64,000 nucleotides of DNA from Siphonodentalium dalli (Eukaryota > Mollusca > Scaphopoda > Gadilida > Siphonodentaliidae), in assembly GCA_032622095.1 (NCBI GenBank), contig CP136061.1, positions 201,926,244 through 201,990,243 of the forward strand, in the 5' to 3' direction. Positions 9,101 to 18,360 of this stretch are shown piece after piece. The position numbers and the translations under genes were made by a program. Each line of letters begins with the position of its first letter. Within the stretch, counting starts at the first letter, position 1. The notes under the pieces were generated by a model. The model did not search any database. It worked only from the letters and a program-made list of their open reading frames with translations, and was not told the DNA's origin.

Positions 9101-11588
9101 AAATATTGTTTTGACTCACAGAAAATTATGACTCATAATTCTCCAATCTAGTCATTTGATGGTGCACAAGTTTTGTTGTGTATCTTAACTCTTTCTAGAT
9201 ACTCATTGATGAGTACTCTCAGGTGCCTAATAATCGTGGATTCGTGATGGCCTAATAATATTGATGGGTGGGGATTTTGGCTGAAATTAATAATAGTGAT
9301 GGCAATTTTACTCAATGTCAAATAATAGTGATCTTTGGGAATTTTTATTTATTGCTTATATTTCCTGAATTATCCCTCCAGATAAATACATGTAATAGAC
9401 CACTCCAAATTATACTTTTATAACACTTGACGAGCCCAAGGTTTCCACACATATTCATTAGTGGGAGGAGCGTACAGTTGCTAGAAGACAAGTAGTGATG
9501 TTCCGATAATGAAAAAGCTTATCGGACCGATTTCCGATAACTGGAGGCACAATCGGCCGATTTCCGATTCCGATTCCGATGTTTATATATATTGTGCGTT
9601 TGTTCCTATAATGGACTTATATACACCCAATGCACTCCATATCCCGCATAGTTTCAAAGCCAAATACATCAAAGAAATATATACACACTGTCGTGACAGT
9701 ATTTCTGCCGACGTCGGTTGTGTGCTTCCTTTGATGTATACCGGTAGTTGTTTTGACAAAGAGATCAAAGGTGCCGACTCAGAGTAACGTTATGACCATG
9801 TGTGGAACACTTGCATGCAGAGTAAAAGTCTTGATTGAATACTTGTAAGTTGCAACAATGTATGGAATGGCGATGATTATTAACTAAATTTTGATTGATG
9901 GATAATAATTGCTGTCATATTTGTCTGAGATTTCCCAAGTTTCCATTGGTCACACCTTTTATCTTTTAACAACTCGGAAGCTTTTATAGTTCCGCCTGCT
10001 CAATTTTTGTTTCGCAAGTTCAACGTGGAGCTAAGCGTATTTCATAGCATACGTTGTACAGACGAAAAAGCTAATTATGCCCCTACTAACATTGATCGTT
10101 ATTGAAGACAGTTCTGATAACAACTGTATTATTTCATTCAGTGTGTGCTTCAAGTTATTGACATAGCATGTGACGTCACATGACACGTGCTCTAGAGGAA
10201 GCCTCACTGTAATCAGGTCAGCTTTTTAATTAAAGCTTTCTTTGAATCTATTTCGTGTCAACGCGATTGAACCAATAACTTCATATTACACGGGATGTCG
10301 GGCATGTGTATTGCCATTCTTATAATATATCATCATATCAGACTGCTTTGATGATGCCAATGGCTTCTTTTTAGGCTGTTACAACTGCGTTTTACATTCA
10401 ATACTACAGTTGTATTGCGTATGTTTATTAAAGCGTGCACATTGCGCTTAGATACTAGAACGTTTTTATTTATTTTGACAATCGGTAAAAGCCGATGTTC
10501 AACTGCGAGGTACGATTAATTTCCGATGGGCTATTATCGGCCGATGGCCGATTCCGATTCCGATTATCGGAACATCACTAAAGACAAGGCGTCTGCAGAA
10601 ATAGTTTTAATTATGTTTACAGGGGCTGCCTATGTGCTATAATACTCCTGAGAAAATACCTTCATTTCGTCTTTAATTGTGCAAAATATGGCGTGTGTCA
10701 CACAAAATGAAAAACATGTGTTATATTAAAGACATATTATGGACTTGTTCGAGTGCGATTAACTTATAAGTTAGTTCTCAGGCTCTAGTGCAACCTGGGG
10801 AATGTAGCATTCTACTAATATCATTGAAAGAGTATTGTGATTTTGACAACAAAAAAGTTGTTTGAAAATAGGAAATTTAACACTGAAAGTATGCACATAT
10901 ATCAATATTAGGGTGGACCGTCTCAGTCGCTGATTGGTAGAAAATATCTCCTGATAATTATTTGATTGACAGCTGAGGAAAGGTCCATTGAAATCAAGTT
11001 ACTTCCTGTTAGTGAGTATCCAGTTATCCCTTTCATGACTGGAGCTTCCTGTAATTTTACGAAAACCCTGTGTCATTGAATTCTCTTATATATGTGAGTC
11101 TCCCATAGGGAGCCTCGCATATATAAGAGAATACATTGGCTAATAATATTTACCTTGACCTTGTAAGCCAGTGCATTCTCATTTATATGCGAGGCTCCCT
11201 ATGGGATAATCACATATATAAGAGAATGCACTGGCACGGGATCTTTAATGCTGCACCAGCGCTGCTCCCGTCATTAAAGGGTTAAAGAGTTAAAATGAGC
11301 AGCTGCTAAATGCCAGGTCATTCTTTTTATTTTAGTGTCTATCACAAGGATCGGGACGTTTTCTGGAAGAGGAAAATCAATCCACTTATTGCCGAGGAGA
11401 GAGACAATCATTTATTCCAGGTTGCTGATAACCAGGATAGATACGCGGTGCTTCCGGATATCACGACTGCTCACACAACATTCGTTCAGGAGTCGGAGAA
11501 TACCATGGGAACGACTGATATTGGAGAAATGAAATCTCTCAACTTCAATTCTAATAGCCGAAAGCAACGAGAAGCAATTGTTACATGA
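31..11588 (+). CDS. Unrecognised multi-exon gene, 3' part (>=505 aa, C-terminus complete)
   Basis: Six exons join in frame through canonical GT..AG introns: 31-148, 1082-1254, 2964-3122, 4542-4757, 6241-6839 and 11336-11588, the last ending in TGA. Phases match at every junction (1, 0, 0, 0, 2). The first visible exon follows an acceptor (CTTACAG), so its leading ATG is probably an internal Met and the true start lies upstream of the window. The protein is hydrophilic, with no signal peptide or membrane segment. It is rich in Lys/Glu and short Trp/Pro motifs (HPWTPISHYN, MWKTEQGF, KAFSWNKRNYD, FKKPPTTFG, QFEWWKSK). I do not recognise the family. The style resembles small ciliary or sperm microtubule-associated proteins, but that is a weak guess. 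Introns are loaded with MITEs, one starting only 38 bp after the exon-4 donor and another ending 51 bp before the last exon. Confidence 0.85.
183..597. mobile_element. Family A palindromic MITE, copy 1
   Basis: Both ends carry the inverted sequence TGTGCCTGTCATTTGCAGAA. Just inside the left end is a hairpin built on GAATGAGGTCCCCAGAGGGT and its complement. The interior is single copy. A 12-13 bp direct repeat (TCAGATTCCAGGG) occurs at 166-178 and 592-604, a possible trace of target duplication. Confidence 0.7.
738..1003. mobile_element. Family B hairpin MITE, degenerate copy
   Basis: Contains GCTGGTGCAGCATTAAAAAT, CCAGTGCATT, TCTTATATATGCGAGTCT and the CAGGAAGCTCCAGTCATGG end typical of family B. 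The stems are mismatched, so this is an old copy. Confidence 0.6.
1082..1254 (+). CDS. Unrecognised gene, second visible exon
   Basis: Acceptor TTTTTTTCAG at 1071-1081, donor ATT|GTAAGTAAT at 1255. It encodes LKPESEKAQPKESDP... then THPWTPISHYNTDYIEKVKE and ends GHDFIAENI. The first half is a low-complexity Glu/Lys/Pro/Ser linker; the second half looks more constrained. Confidence 0.8.
1278..2113. mobile_element. Family D TTAA element with ~585-bp internal foreign segment
   Basis: The left end TTAACCCTTTTTTACCAAAT (1278) and the right part from about 1889 to 2113 (ACTACTCGTCAATGAGTATT, AAAGGGTTA) match the short family D elements elsewhere, such as 37179-37457, which are 255-280 bp. Here the left end is separated from the body by about 585 bp that includes the dead exon copy at 1303-1387. 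Either the element took up host DNA or a later insertion or duplication split it. Confidence 0.5.
1303..1387 (+). pseudogene. Decayed duplicate of exon 31-148 plus adjoining intron
   Basis: 85 bp align without gaps to 84-168 with 7 mismatches by eye. The copy covers the 3' part of the exon and 20 bp of the following intron. It has an in-frame TAA (AAAGAA to AAATAA) and a lost donor (GAAGGTACTT to GAAGTTTCTT), so it cannot act as an exon. It sits directly after a TTAACCCTT-type MITE end. Confidence 0.85.
2565..2722. mobile_element. Family I element, left-half fragment
   Basis: TAGATGATGCCATGAATCTC followed by sequence matching the left inverted repeat of the complete copy at 24291-24812. The right end is absent. 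Confidence 0.55.
2964..3122 (+). CDS. Unrecognised gene, third visible exon
   Basis: 53 codons in phase 0. Acceptor ATTCTTCCAG, donor GCAAAG|GTACAT. It encodes DMIQSQSSMNKLYHEKTMPE and onward to EKLRRHLAK, a charged and probably helical stretch. Confidence 0.82.
3205..3478. mobile_element. Family B hairpin MITE
   Basis: Bounded by TTAA on both sides. One end reads GACGGGAGCTGCGCTGGTGC-like, the other GGAAGCTCCAGTCATGGAAG. Inside are two hairpins whose arms are TCTCTTATATATGCGAG and its complement around CCCATAGGGAG. Confidence 0.75.
3665..3920. mobile_element. Family A palindromic MITE, best-preserved copy
   Basis: Long near-perfect terminal inverted repeat starting TCAAGCCTTGAAATAGTGTG. 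The whole element is two back-to-back hairpins, each based on GAGGTCCCCAGAGGGTGAAT, separated by a short single-stranded spacer near 3790. Confidence 0.8.
4014..4457. mobile_element. Family B hairpin MITE carrying a nested family E element
   Basis: TTAA at both outer ends (4014, 4454) and family-B ends. The second hairpin loop is split by the family E element at 4197-4373, so family E moved after this copy had landed. Confidence 0.75.
4197..4373. mobile_element. Family E MITE nested in a family B copy
   Basis: Terminal inverted repeat CTCTCATGTGCC/GGCACATGAGAG. The interior is rich in TAATAATAGTGATGG-type repeats. It interrupts the family-B sequence CTCCC|TATGGGAG, apparently at TA (left copy now TG, right copy TA). 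Confidence 0.75.
4542..4757 (+). CDS. Unrecognised gene, fourth visible exon
   Basis: 72 codons in phase 0 between acceptor GATCACAG and donor AAAGCG|GTTAGT. It starts DPDMRYTYCQGYHHSM, includes the basic/acidic helix VEELKKKAMEEDHAMWKTEQ and ends DEARIEELKA. A family-A MITE starts 38 bp after the donor. Confidence 0.83.
4795..5275. mobile_element. Family A palindromic MITE, diverged copy
   Basis: Inverted ends TGGATATAGTGTGTCTGACA and its complement, with internal GGTCCCCAGAGGGTGAAT stems. It starts 38 bp after the donor of the fourth visible exon. Confidence 0.7.
5284..5362 (-). repeat. tRNA-like SINE head, degenerate
   Basis: On the minus strand GGGAGCTCGATAGCCTAGTGG resembles a tRNA 5' half with an A-box-like TAGCCTAGTGG. 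ATGAGTTTCCCGC stands at the B-box position but is poor. More likely a SINE or tRNA relic than a working tRNA gene. Confidence 0.35.
5402..5461. repeat. Perfect 26-bp-arm hairpin
   Basis: Arms 5402-5427 and 5436-5461 (TGCCCAGTGGGGTGGGTATA...) are exact complements around an 8-bp loop, GACCTGAA. They resemble the ends of a very small foldback element. Confidence 0.8.
5470..6235. other. Intronic, nothing recognised
   Basis: AT-rich intron sequence before the 599-bp exon. No open frame, repeat family or RNA gene was recognised. Confidence 0.5.
6241..6839 (+). CDS. Unrecognised gene, fifth visible exon (largest)
   Basis: 199 codons plus two bases. Acceptor CTATTTTTAG, donor TTTTAA|GTAAGTATA (the longer open frame past 6839 is intron). 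Visible motifs are KWIENILHVNIL, FSWNKRNYDMELFKKPP, QFEWWKSKIVVDDTRQYFHR, LVLEDIPPLSVVL and SWCIEKNIIPSIDYEHRKH. Regularly spaced Trp/Tyr/Pro motifs suggest an extended, surface-binding protein rather than an enzyme; no catalytic motif is seen. Confidence 0.87.
7330..7620. mobile_element. Family H TTAA MITE, left-end fragment
   Basis: Begins TTAAAGATGGTCCATCTCTT and continues like the complete copy at 27109-27488. No right end is seen. Confidence 0.55.
8349..8700. mobile_element. Family G TTAA repeat, copy 1
   Basis: TTAAAAACATATTATGGACT start, then the blocks GTAGCATTCTACTAC, CGGGACGCAACTATCGGCGA and TTTCGCCATCGAGAG, shared with 61665-62030 and partly with 10725-11000. The right boundary is not defined. 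Confidence 0.5.
8929..9033. mobile_element. Family W MITE fragment
   Basis: CAGAATATATGCAACAAATG through GGTATAATTATAAT matches the left half of the complete copy at 25555-25899. Confidence 0.5.
9188..9345. mobile_element. Family E fragment abutting a family D end
   Basis: TTAACTCTTTCTAGATACTC is a family D end. It is followed at once by CTCAGGTGCCTAATAATCG, the family E end, suggesting insertion of E into D before both decayed. Confidence 0.5.
9493..10580. mobile_element. Non-autonomous hAT element, 1088 bp
   Basis: Perfect 18-bp terminal inverted repeat TAGTGATGTTCCGATAAT and a perfect 8-bp target duplication AAGACAAG (9485-9492 and 10581-10588). Subterminal CGATTCCGATTCCGAT and CGGCCGAT repeats occur at both ends, as in hAT elements. 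The 92-codon open frame at 9509-9787 starts in the terminal repeat and shows no transposase motif. Confidence 0.93.
10725..11010. mobile_element. Family G TTAA repeat, partial copy
   Basis: TTAAAGACATATTATGGACT start and GAATGTAGCATTCTACTAAT shared with the other two copies; it then diverges. Confidence 0.5.
11024..11285. mobile_element. Family B hairpin MITE next to last exon
   Basis: Ends TTATCCCTTTCATGACTGGA and AAAGGGTTAA, with both GCGAG/CTCGC hairpins intact. It ends 51 bp before the last coding exon, so it lies within range of the splice branch point. Confidence 0.75.
11336..11588 (+). CDS. Unrecognised gene, last coding exon with TGA stop
   Basis: Acceptor TTTTATTTTAG at 11325-11335. 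A split Asn codon (AA|T) is followed by VYHKDRDVFWKRKINPLIAE and onward, ending SNSRKQREAIVT and TGA. 83 complete residues. The 3' UTR end is not clear; AATAAA motifs occur near 12544 and 13251, but nothing decides between them. Confidence 0.83.
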
Positions 11589-13790
11589 ACGTATAATGAT
11601 TGGTTGTGATAGTTTAAAAAATAGCATGTTTTGCACAATGACCTCATTTCCTTACATCTTAATATTGGATTGAAATGTAAAGGCCTCATTATCATACATC
11701 ATAAATATTGGGTTGAAATATAAAGGCCTCATTTCAATGATTGGGTAGGATTACTCTTATAAAATAGAACAAACATCCTTTATCAACTTCACTTGATTTA
11801 ATTTAGTTGAACTGTTTTATATATTTGGCATTTGATATGAATTTGGTTTCATATAATTATTCTCTGTATCCCTGAATCTTTCCAATAACTTCCATTCAGT
11901 TGACATGTAGACTTTCCACCTTATTTGTTGTGTTTTTTTCCCTTCCTGTTTCTCATATTAACAAGGAAGGGGTTCTGTTTTAGGAAAGAATGTTCTCTAT
12001 GCTAAACAGACCTAAAAGCATTACTCATTGTATATGTGCATATCGGGTGTGTAAATATTCATGACGATCACCATTCACTCATTCATCAAGTAATCTCAAA
12101 ACGTTCACAATGCTTTGTTTGTACTGCATTTATTATTTATATCTAATACATAGGTAAGTTATAAGTTTTGTTAATTATAAGTTTGTTGATTAGAGCTGTG
12201 ATATATATTTACTTTTTAATAATTATTGAAATTTTTTTTCAATCAGTTTTTATATGTCTTCCATTTTAGAACTTCTTTAATAAGGCATACTAAAAACACC
12301 TCAAAATAAGTAATTTTTTGCATGATATTTTTTTTTTAAATATCTTCAAATGTCAGAACACAATGAAACATTGTATAAGAGAATGCAGTGGCACAGGGTT
12401 TTTCACAAAATTTCAGGAAGCTCCAGTTAATTTTGGGTTAATAATTAGTTATTCTCACATACCATTGCAAACTATCTGATTCAGATAAAAAAAATCTAGC
12501 AATAAACTTTACAAATATCAGAACTAAATTAATGACCCAAGATTAATAAATCGTGCAATAACATCACAATGACAGTAACCCCTGAAATTAACCTGACTTT
12601 CAAGTCAATTTACTCAGCTATTAAATATACAAATCTATCTGAAGGAAAAGTTTTTTATTATCCATGTAACTTATGTTATCTCTATAAAGTGAAGAATTTT
12701 ATTGCCATTAATATGGAACTTGAACTCGCAAAATAATTTTTCTATCGAGGGATGGGTAGAGAGATACACTTTTATTACCAGTGTGAAATGTTCTTTTCCC
12801 TATATAGTGAAGAATGCTTTTTCCGGTCAATAAGAAACTCGTGTTCTATCTTGGGGGGGGGGGGGGGGTGGGGATACCCATGTAAAATTATGTTATCTCT
12901 ATGTGATGGATTACTTCTTTTGAGGTGTTTATTTGCTGTTCTCATGATTGAATATTTCCGGCAATGATTTCCAATTATTGGGCAGAATAACAAAAGCTCT
13001 TCTTTGGCTTGTGTTATGCTGGTATTCGATATTGAAAGAAATGGTCGTCATCCATACCACTATTTAATTTATCTGTCATTTTGAGTCCAAAGATGTCTGT
13101 GATAAATATTAAACATATCTATATATTGTTTTTATGTTAATCACTCACAATATATTATTGTTTTCTCATATTGATTATATAATTGTTTTGATTTGTTGAC
13201 AATATGAAGTGATATTCATATACTGATGATTGTTGTTGTTGTTGTTGGAATAATAAATTAAAATCATATAAAAGTTCATTCTCTGCTCTGATTATTATCC
13301 AGACTGGGACTTCCTAAAATCAACTTTTATAGTTATTTTGAACTATTACAGTTAAATTTGAGAGAACCAAATTCCCTGTTTATGTGGAAAAATTGGGATT
13401 GCTCATCCTGGTGCACAGCCACATTGCTTGGTTTACAAATAAAGATCTCCATATAAAATTTGTTTGGTGACATTCTGCTTTAAAAAAATTTATGTAATGA
13501 CATGAAAGGAACAATGTGATCACTGATCACTCCCTTCATAACAATATTTAGTAGAATTGAATGCTAATGGATTTCTTATGTACCATTATGAATAAATAAA
13601 CATTCACATGGATCTATTCTTATTTTGCCACAAAAATAAGCATGGATCTGATTCATGTACGACAGTACTTTTGAATCATTTTTGTGAAAATTTATTTTGG
13701 ATTATGCATCTTTGATCAAATATACTAAGGCAATATATGTATATACTGTACATCCACATTCAATTACTATGTTATCTTATTATATATAGA
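11589..13790. other. 3' flank of the first gene, no gene recognised
   Basis: AT-rich. Contains a family B remnant at 12371-12451 (GAATGCAGTGGCACAGGG...), a run of 16 G at 12853-12868 and a short (TTG)n at about 13230. AATAAA motifs near 12544, 13251 and 13590 could end the upstream transcript. Confidence 0.5.
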
Positions 13791-13807
13791 ATATATATCC
13801 TAACCCA

Positions 13808-15440
13808 AATAGTGACACTCGGAAAATTTAAACTACACCATTAGGTTTCTTTTATGACAGAGATGTCTATCAATAAGTTAGGGGGAAATATCCGTGATAT
13901 AATGTTTTATCAATCTTGGTACTTCTCCCTCAACCACATACCTGACTGATGGTGTCACTCTGAATTATACCTTAAATATACCATAATGTACAATGGAGAT
14001 GACTATAAGTTTCATGATAAAAAAAGTGTTAATTATCATCTCTGACAAGGACACCCTGATATGTATAAACTACACCATTGGATTCCCAATATCATGGAGA
14101 TGTAAGCATATATATAAGCAGGGTCATCGCTGGACCAAAATTTACTTTTGCCAAATAATTTTCCAAATGAAAATATTTTTTGCAAAATTATATTAAATGC
14201 TATCCTTGATAGTATTATTTTCTGCAACCTTAATTATAATATTTCGACAATCGCGGGTTGAACGACTTTTGATATCGATAGAAAATGCAGTTAATAATCA
14301 ATTATACTGGTATCTCTATTGTGGTCTATCATACAACAATAAGCCAATCGCCGAACAATGGAATTGTAGAAGGGTTGCTTCGTCAGAAGGGCACATCACA
14401 GGAGGATTAGTAATCCCTCCAACCATAAGTACTAATGCTATGAGATTAACTGCTTGTTAACAGAGGTGCTAACTTCCCTAAACCTAATAAAACGCCACTA
14501 ATATAATTATGTTTTAAGAGTTTCCTGAAATGATCGGTAATGATTGACCAATATTTCAAATTGCTTGAATTAAAAAATGACTCCAAATTTGGCAAGTGGC
14601 AGCGCGAACCCTGTATATAAGTTTATAAGATTTCTCTACCAATGCCAATGATTAGCCTGTGTCCTGAATTCTTATGATGCCCTGACTCAGATAGCATTAT
14701 TCAGGAACATTTAAACTATACCGTTATATAAATACGTCTTATCACACATAGAGATGCCTCGGCGACACTTTTCTTTAACAATTTTGGTGCTTCATCCTGA
14801 TCTCCATTTCTGACTTCAGCCGTGTCACTTTAGGAACTTTAAACCACCTCATTTGATCCATCGTATCATAGAGAGCCCTATATATAAGTTTGCAGGAATA
14901 TCTGAATAAAATTTGTATTATTATCAGTCCCCCTTTTCCTTTATCCCATTTTTTACCTGAATGATGCCACCTTTGAAAACTTAAATTACACCATTAGGAT
15001 TCATATACATGTACATCACATAGATACTTATCTATAAGTTTGGTGGAACGCAGCGACAACAAAGTTTTCTCAATTTGGTGCTCCTCTTCAATTACCCTTA
15101 TCCCTGATTCAACATCAGTGCCACTTTGGTAACTTTGAATCATACCGTAACATTCTCTGTATGGTTATATGCAATTTGGCTTTGATAGAAATCAGCGACA
15201 TTAAAGTTTTTGTTTGAATTTTGGCACCCCCATCTCCCAATTCCCATCCTAATGATTCGAATGGCGCCACTTTGGCATTTTTAAACCACACCATTAGCAT
15301 CCTTGTATCATGGAGATTACTCCATATAAGTTTCATGGAAATCGGCGACATAAACATTTCCATCAGTTTTGGTGTCCCTTCCCTTTTTCTGCCCGACTTA
15401 GACAGCATCACTTTTGAAATTTTTAATCTGCACTAGGAAA
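13808..15440. repeat. Old tandem array, unit about 145 bp
   Basis: Recurrent phases start at about 13808, 13949, 14056, 14820, 14964, 15118, 15264 and 15406. Each begins GTGCCACTTTGGAAA-like, followed by AAACCACACCATTAGGAT-like, CATGGAGAT, TATAAGTTTGGTGGAAATC-like, then TTTTGGTGCTCC. Units are strongly diverged. About 14110-14650 does not fit and looks like an insertion. Open frames here come from the repeat. Confidence 0.7.
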
Positions 15441-15553
15441 TTTTCCTCGTAAAATGTTACCCCTGTTAGACCCTTTTGAATCCTATAGATGGTCCCATGT
15501 TAATTTCTATAGCAGACATATATGTGACCCGCCATATCAAATCCAGTCGGAAG

Positions 15554-15612
15554 TCGGGATTTTTTTACCCTGTGCCAATGCATTCTCTTATATATGCGAG
15601 TCGACCATAGGC
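15554..15612. mobile_element. Family B/B' fragment
   Basis: CTGTGCCAATGCATTCTCTT and TATATATGCGAGTCGACCAT; only half a hairpin is left. Confidence 0.5.
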
Positions 15613-16056
15613 AGATAAAGGCAGATGTAGGTAATTGTCAAACATGCTTCATTGTTACCAATGATAGTTTTTCTGTTTCGCAGTCATATCAAACAATAAT
15701 ATGAGAATAACTTATGCAATACTATTAGGGCTTCCTAATGTCGCTTCTGTCACTCGACGAAAGAGACGACTTTATGCCACACATTTTGTTGCTTTTGCAG
15801 AGGAACAAAGCAAAATCTTGCATGTTTTGTCTCACACCGAAAGTGACAGAAGTGAGGAAACATGCCACATTATGTTATTCTATTTTATTATCTCAATGGG
15901 TATGCCAACACTATATACAAAATTAGGTGGTATGTCACATAGGGGACATTCCAGGAGAGAACTACGCTCTTTTTCCCTTTGGAGATGCTATTTTGCACAG
16001 GGACTTATTATGTCACTCAAATCTGTCTCGTCTAACCCATTCACCCCTTTAACCCT

Positions 16057-16271
16057 TTAACCCTTTCAGTGCCAAGTCCGATTTTTGTATCAACCCATAT
16101 TTCCTTGATCATTTTTCAAATTTATTGATTATAATAATGTGATACATTGATGGAAAGAGCTCTTAGAGCTCTTTCCATCAATGTATCACATTATTATAAT
16201 CAATAAATTTGAAAAATGATCCAGGAAATATGGGTTGATACAAAAATCGGACTTGGCACTGAAAGGGTTAA
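16057..16271. mobile_element. Family V foldback MITE, 215 bp, TTAA ends
   Basis: Nearly perfect palindrome with ~105-bp arms and almost no loop (centre GAGCTCTTAGAGCTC near 16165). Ends TTAACCCTTTCAGTGCCAAG and complement. A TTAA duplication followed by CCCTTT is typical of piggyBac-type ends. Two further TTTAACCC units precede it. Confidence 0.85.
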
Positions 16272-16394
16272 AGATGATCTATCCACCCAGCAAAACATCT
16301 ACGAAAAACAACAAAATCTCTATAAAACTTGTCTTAAAAGTATTATTATTCCCCAAGAACTCCAGAGAAACATCTGCTGTTACAAATATTTCAC

Positions 16395-16675
16395 TTTAAG
16401 GAAGACTGTAGGCCAATTTCAATAAATTCTTGGTAATGAATGAATGAGTATCTGGGACTATTTTGCATATATTATATTTATTTGATACATTTGCCTGAAA
16501 ATTGTACCAAAATATCCCGTTGACGAGCATTCTATTTTTGCATTCCGGCTTATCTTCCATCTGTAACATTACTTCGTACTCCGCAGTCAGTCAAATTATT
16601 TAAATCTGGTTACCTTATTCTACGAGGCAGAGAATATAGAAAGCATGATAACATTTGAGTACAGTACCCCTTTAA
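16395..16675. mobile_element. Family X fragment joined to a family H end at one TTAA
   Basis: CAATTTCAATAAATTC start and ACAGTACCCCTTTAA end match the complete element at 59124-59783. The terminal TTAA (16672-16675) also begins the family H sequence TTAAAGGTGGTCTATCTCTT, which runs to about 16930. Confidence 0.55.
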
Positions 16676-16990
16676 AGGTGGTCTATCTCTTCCCAGAAAG
16701 TTTTATATAGGTTCCGGGGCATAACATAATATATATGAATCGAGGACACCGATCCGGAAAACATTCTATCAATTGATATAAATTATATTTAGAATTTCTT
16801 AGCACATCCGCAGGACAGTTTTAGGCACTATTTTAGAACTGAAATATGTGCAAAAATTCAAAGCCCACCAAGAAGGACAACTCTATCTTGTTAGCAGCCT
16901 CCATTACAGCAAGTCGTTTTCAGATATAGATTTATTATGATCTTACGATCGAAATAAACCACTTAATTATGGCGTTACAGACAAATAATA

Positions 16991-17207
16991 TACAGTATAA
17001 ATGCCCTAAATAATCAACTCCTTGACCACAGAGAATTATGGGTAATTTTTCAGGATTTAGTCGGAAATATGGCTTGTTGCCATTCATCGGAAAGCTCTCA
17101 CAGTGCTTTCCGATGAATGGCAACAAGCCATATTTCCGACTAAATCCTGAAAAATTACCCATAATTCTGCTGTGGTTAAGGAGTCGATTATTTAGGGCAT
17201 TACTGTA
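16991..17207. mobile_element. Family C foldback MITE, copy 1
   Basis: Near-perfect hairpin. Ends TACAGTA..ATGCCCTAAA and TTTAGGGCATTACTGTA; stem built on ATTTAGTCGGAAATATGG and its complement. Ends with TA followed by CAGT fit Tc1/mariner-type target TA. Confidence 0.85.
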
Positions 17208-17259
17208 CCAAGTCTTCAGTTGTATCTGCAATTTATTCACAAACCAGCTGCACATAGTC

Positions 17260-17502
17260 TTTAAATCGTTTTTTTTGTCCCCCGATAAAATAAATTTCGG
17301 GGGACTATTACAATAGCCGGTGTCCGTCTGTCCGTCCGTGTGTGCGTCGAGCCATCCGTGTGTCCGTCCGGAAATGGTTTCCGGATGATAACTTTAGTTT
17401 CGGTTATTAGATCAAAAGCAAATTTCATAAGTGAGTTTATCAGACCAAAATACAGGTCAAGTTTGAATATGGGATTGCTCCGCCCATTTTTGCGAGAGTT
17501 AT
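17260..17502. repeat. GTCCGTCCG-rich dispersed repeat flank
   Basis: TTCGGGGGACTATTACAATA then short TGTCCGTCCG iterations. This resembles a dispersed repeat common in bivalves, from memory only. It lies directly outside the giant foldback. Confidence 0.4.
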
Positions 17503-18052
17503 TAGACCGGCCCCCAGATGAGGGTGGTGTCACACGAAAGGGTAGAAATTTTGACGCTATCTCCAATTATCCTTGTCCCATGGGGGTTCCAAAACACTGA
17601 GGTATCCAGGGCGGAACATGTGGAAAATATATTTTTTTGACCTTTTTGGTGTTTTTGACCTGCAAATTTCAGTATAATCAGGAAAACCAATAAAATAAGA
17701 CAAATGTTGAATAAAATATACTTGAATATCAGATATTTATTCTATCTGGGTTGCTTAACATTTATGATGTGCAAAAAGTTATATTATCCAACAAATTTTG
17801 TGAAAAATTCACGAAAATTCCCCAAAAAATGCATAAATTGCAGTGCTTTTTAAAAAAAGTTTTCCAGAAGATTTCCTATAAAATTTTCATTTTTCGGTAT
17901 AAAGCTCTCACTGGTGCATCAAAATTTTCACCATTATATACCTGATTTAATGATATCAACATCACAAGCAATGATTTCCAAAAAGCTGAGATATTTCCAA
18001 AAACTTAACCCACCCCCCCCTAAAACTGATTTTCTATCTGAAATACCTGTCA

Positions 18053-18360
18053 AGAATAGCCCGTTTTCGTTCCGTTTTGTTAACCAATTCAGAGTCTTAT
18101 TATATATCATGGAATTAGCATGTATCTGAGGAGGTTTCTGTTATGGTAGAGTCTATTTTTGTTTAAATTTTGATTTTTTGGGGGTAAATTATCTAAATTT
18201 TGATTCAGAATAGCCCGTTTTCGTTCCGTTTTGTTAACCAATTCAGAGTCTTATTATATATCATGGAATTAGCATGTATCTGAGGAGGTTTCTGTTATGG
18301 TAGAGTCTATTTTTGTTTAAATTTTGATTTTTTGGGGGTAAATTATCTAAATTTTGATTA
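18053..18360 (+). repeat. 154-bp tandem duplication confined to the left arm
   Basis: Units 18053-18206 and 18207-18360 begin AGAATAGCCCGTTTTCGTTC and are identical by eye. The right arm has one copy only (about 22385-22545), so the duplication is younger than the arm duplication. Confidence 0.88.

Noticed and set aside
9509-9787. hAT transposase fragment
   Set aside because: The frame begins in terminal repeat DNA and shows no BED zinc finger, DDE or hATC features.
15115-15411. 98-codon minus-strand frame
   Set aside because: Lies within the ~145-bp tandem array and simply translates it.
16043-16066. Telomere-like TTTAACCC repeats
   Set aside because: Only about three units, explained by adjacent TTAACCCTTT transposon ends.
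17751-18129. Open frames in the left arm, repeated at 22573-22890
   Set aside because: Mirror copies caused by the inverted repeat; AT-rich, Lys/Phe-heavy chance frames with stops just outside.
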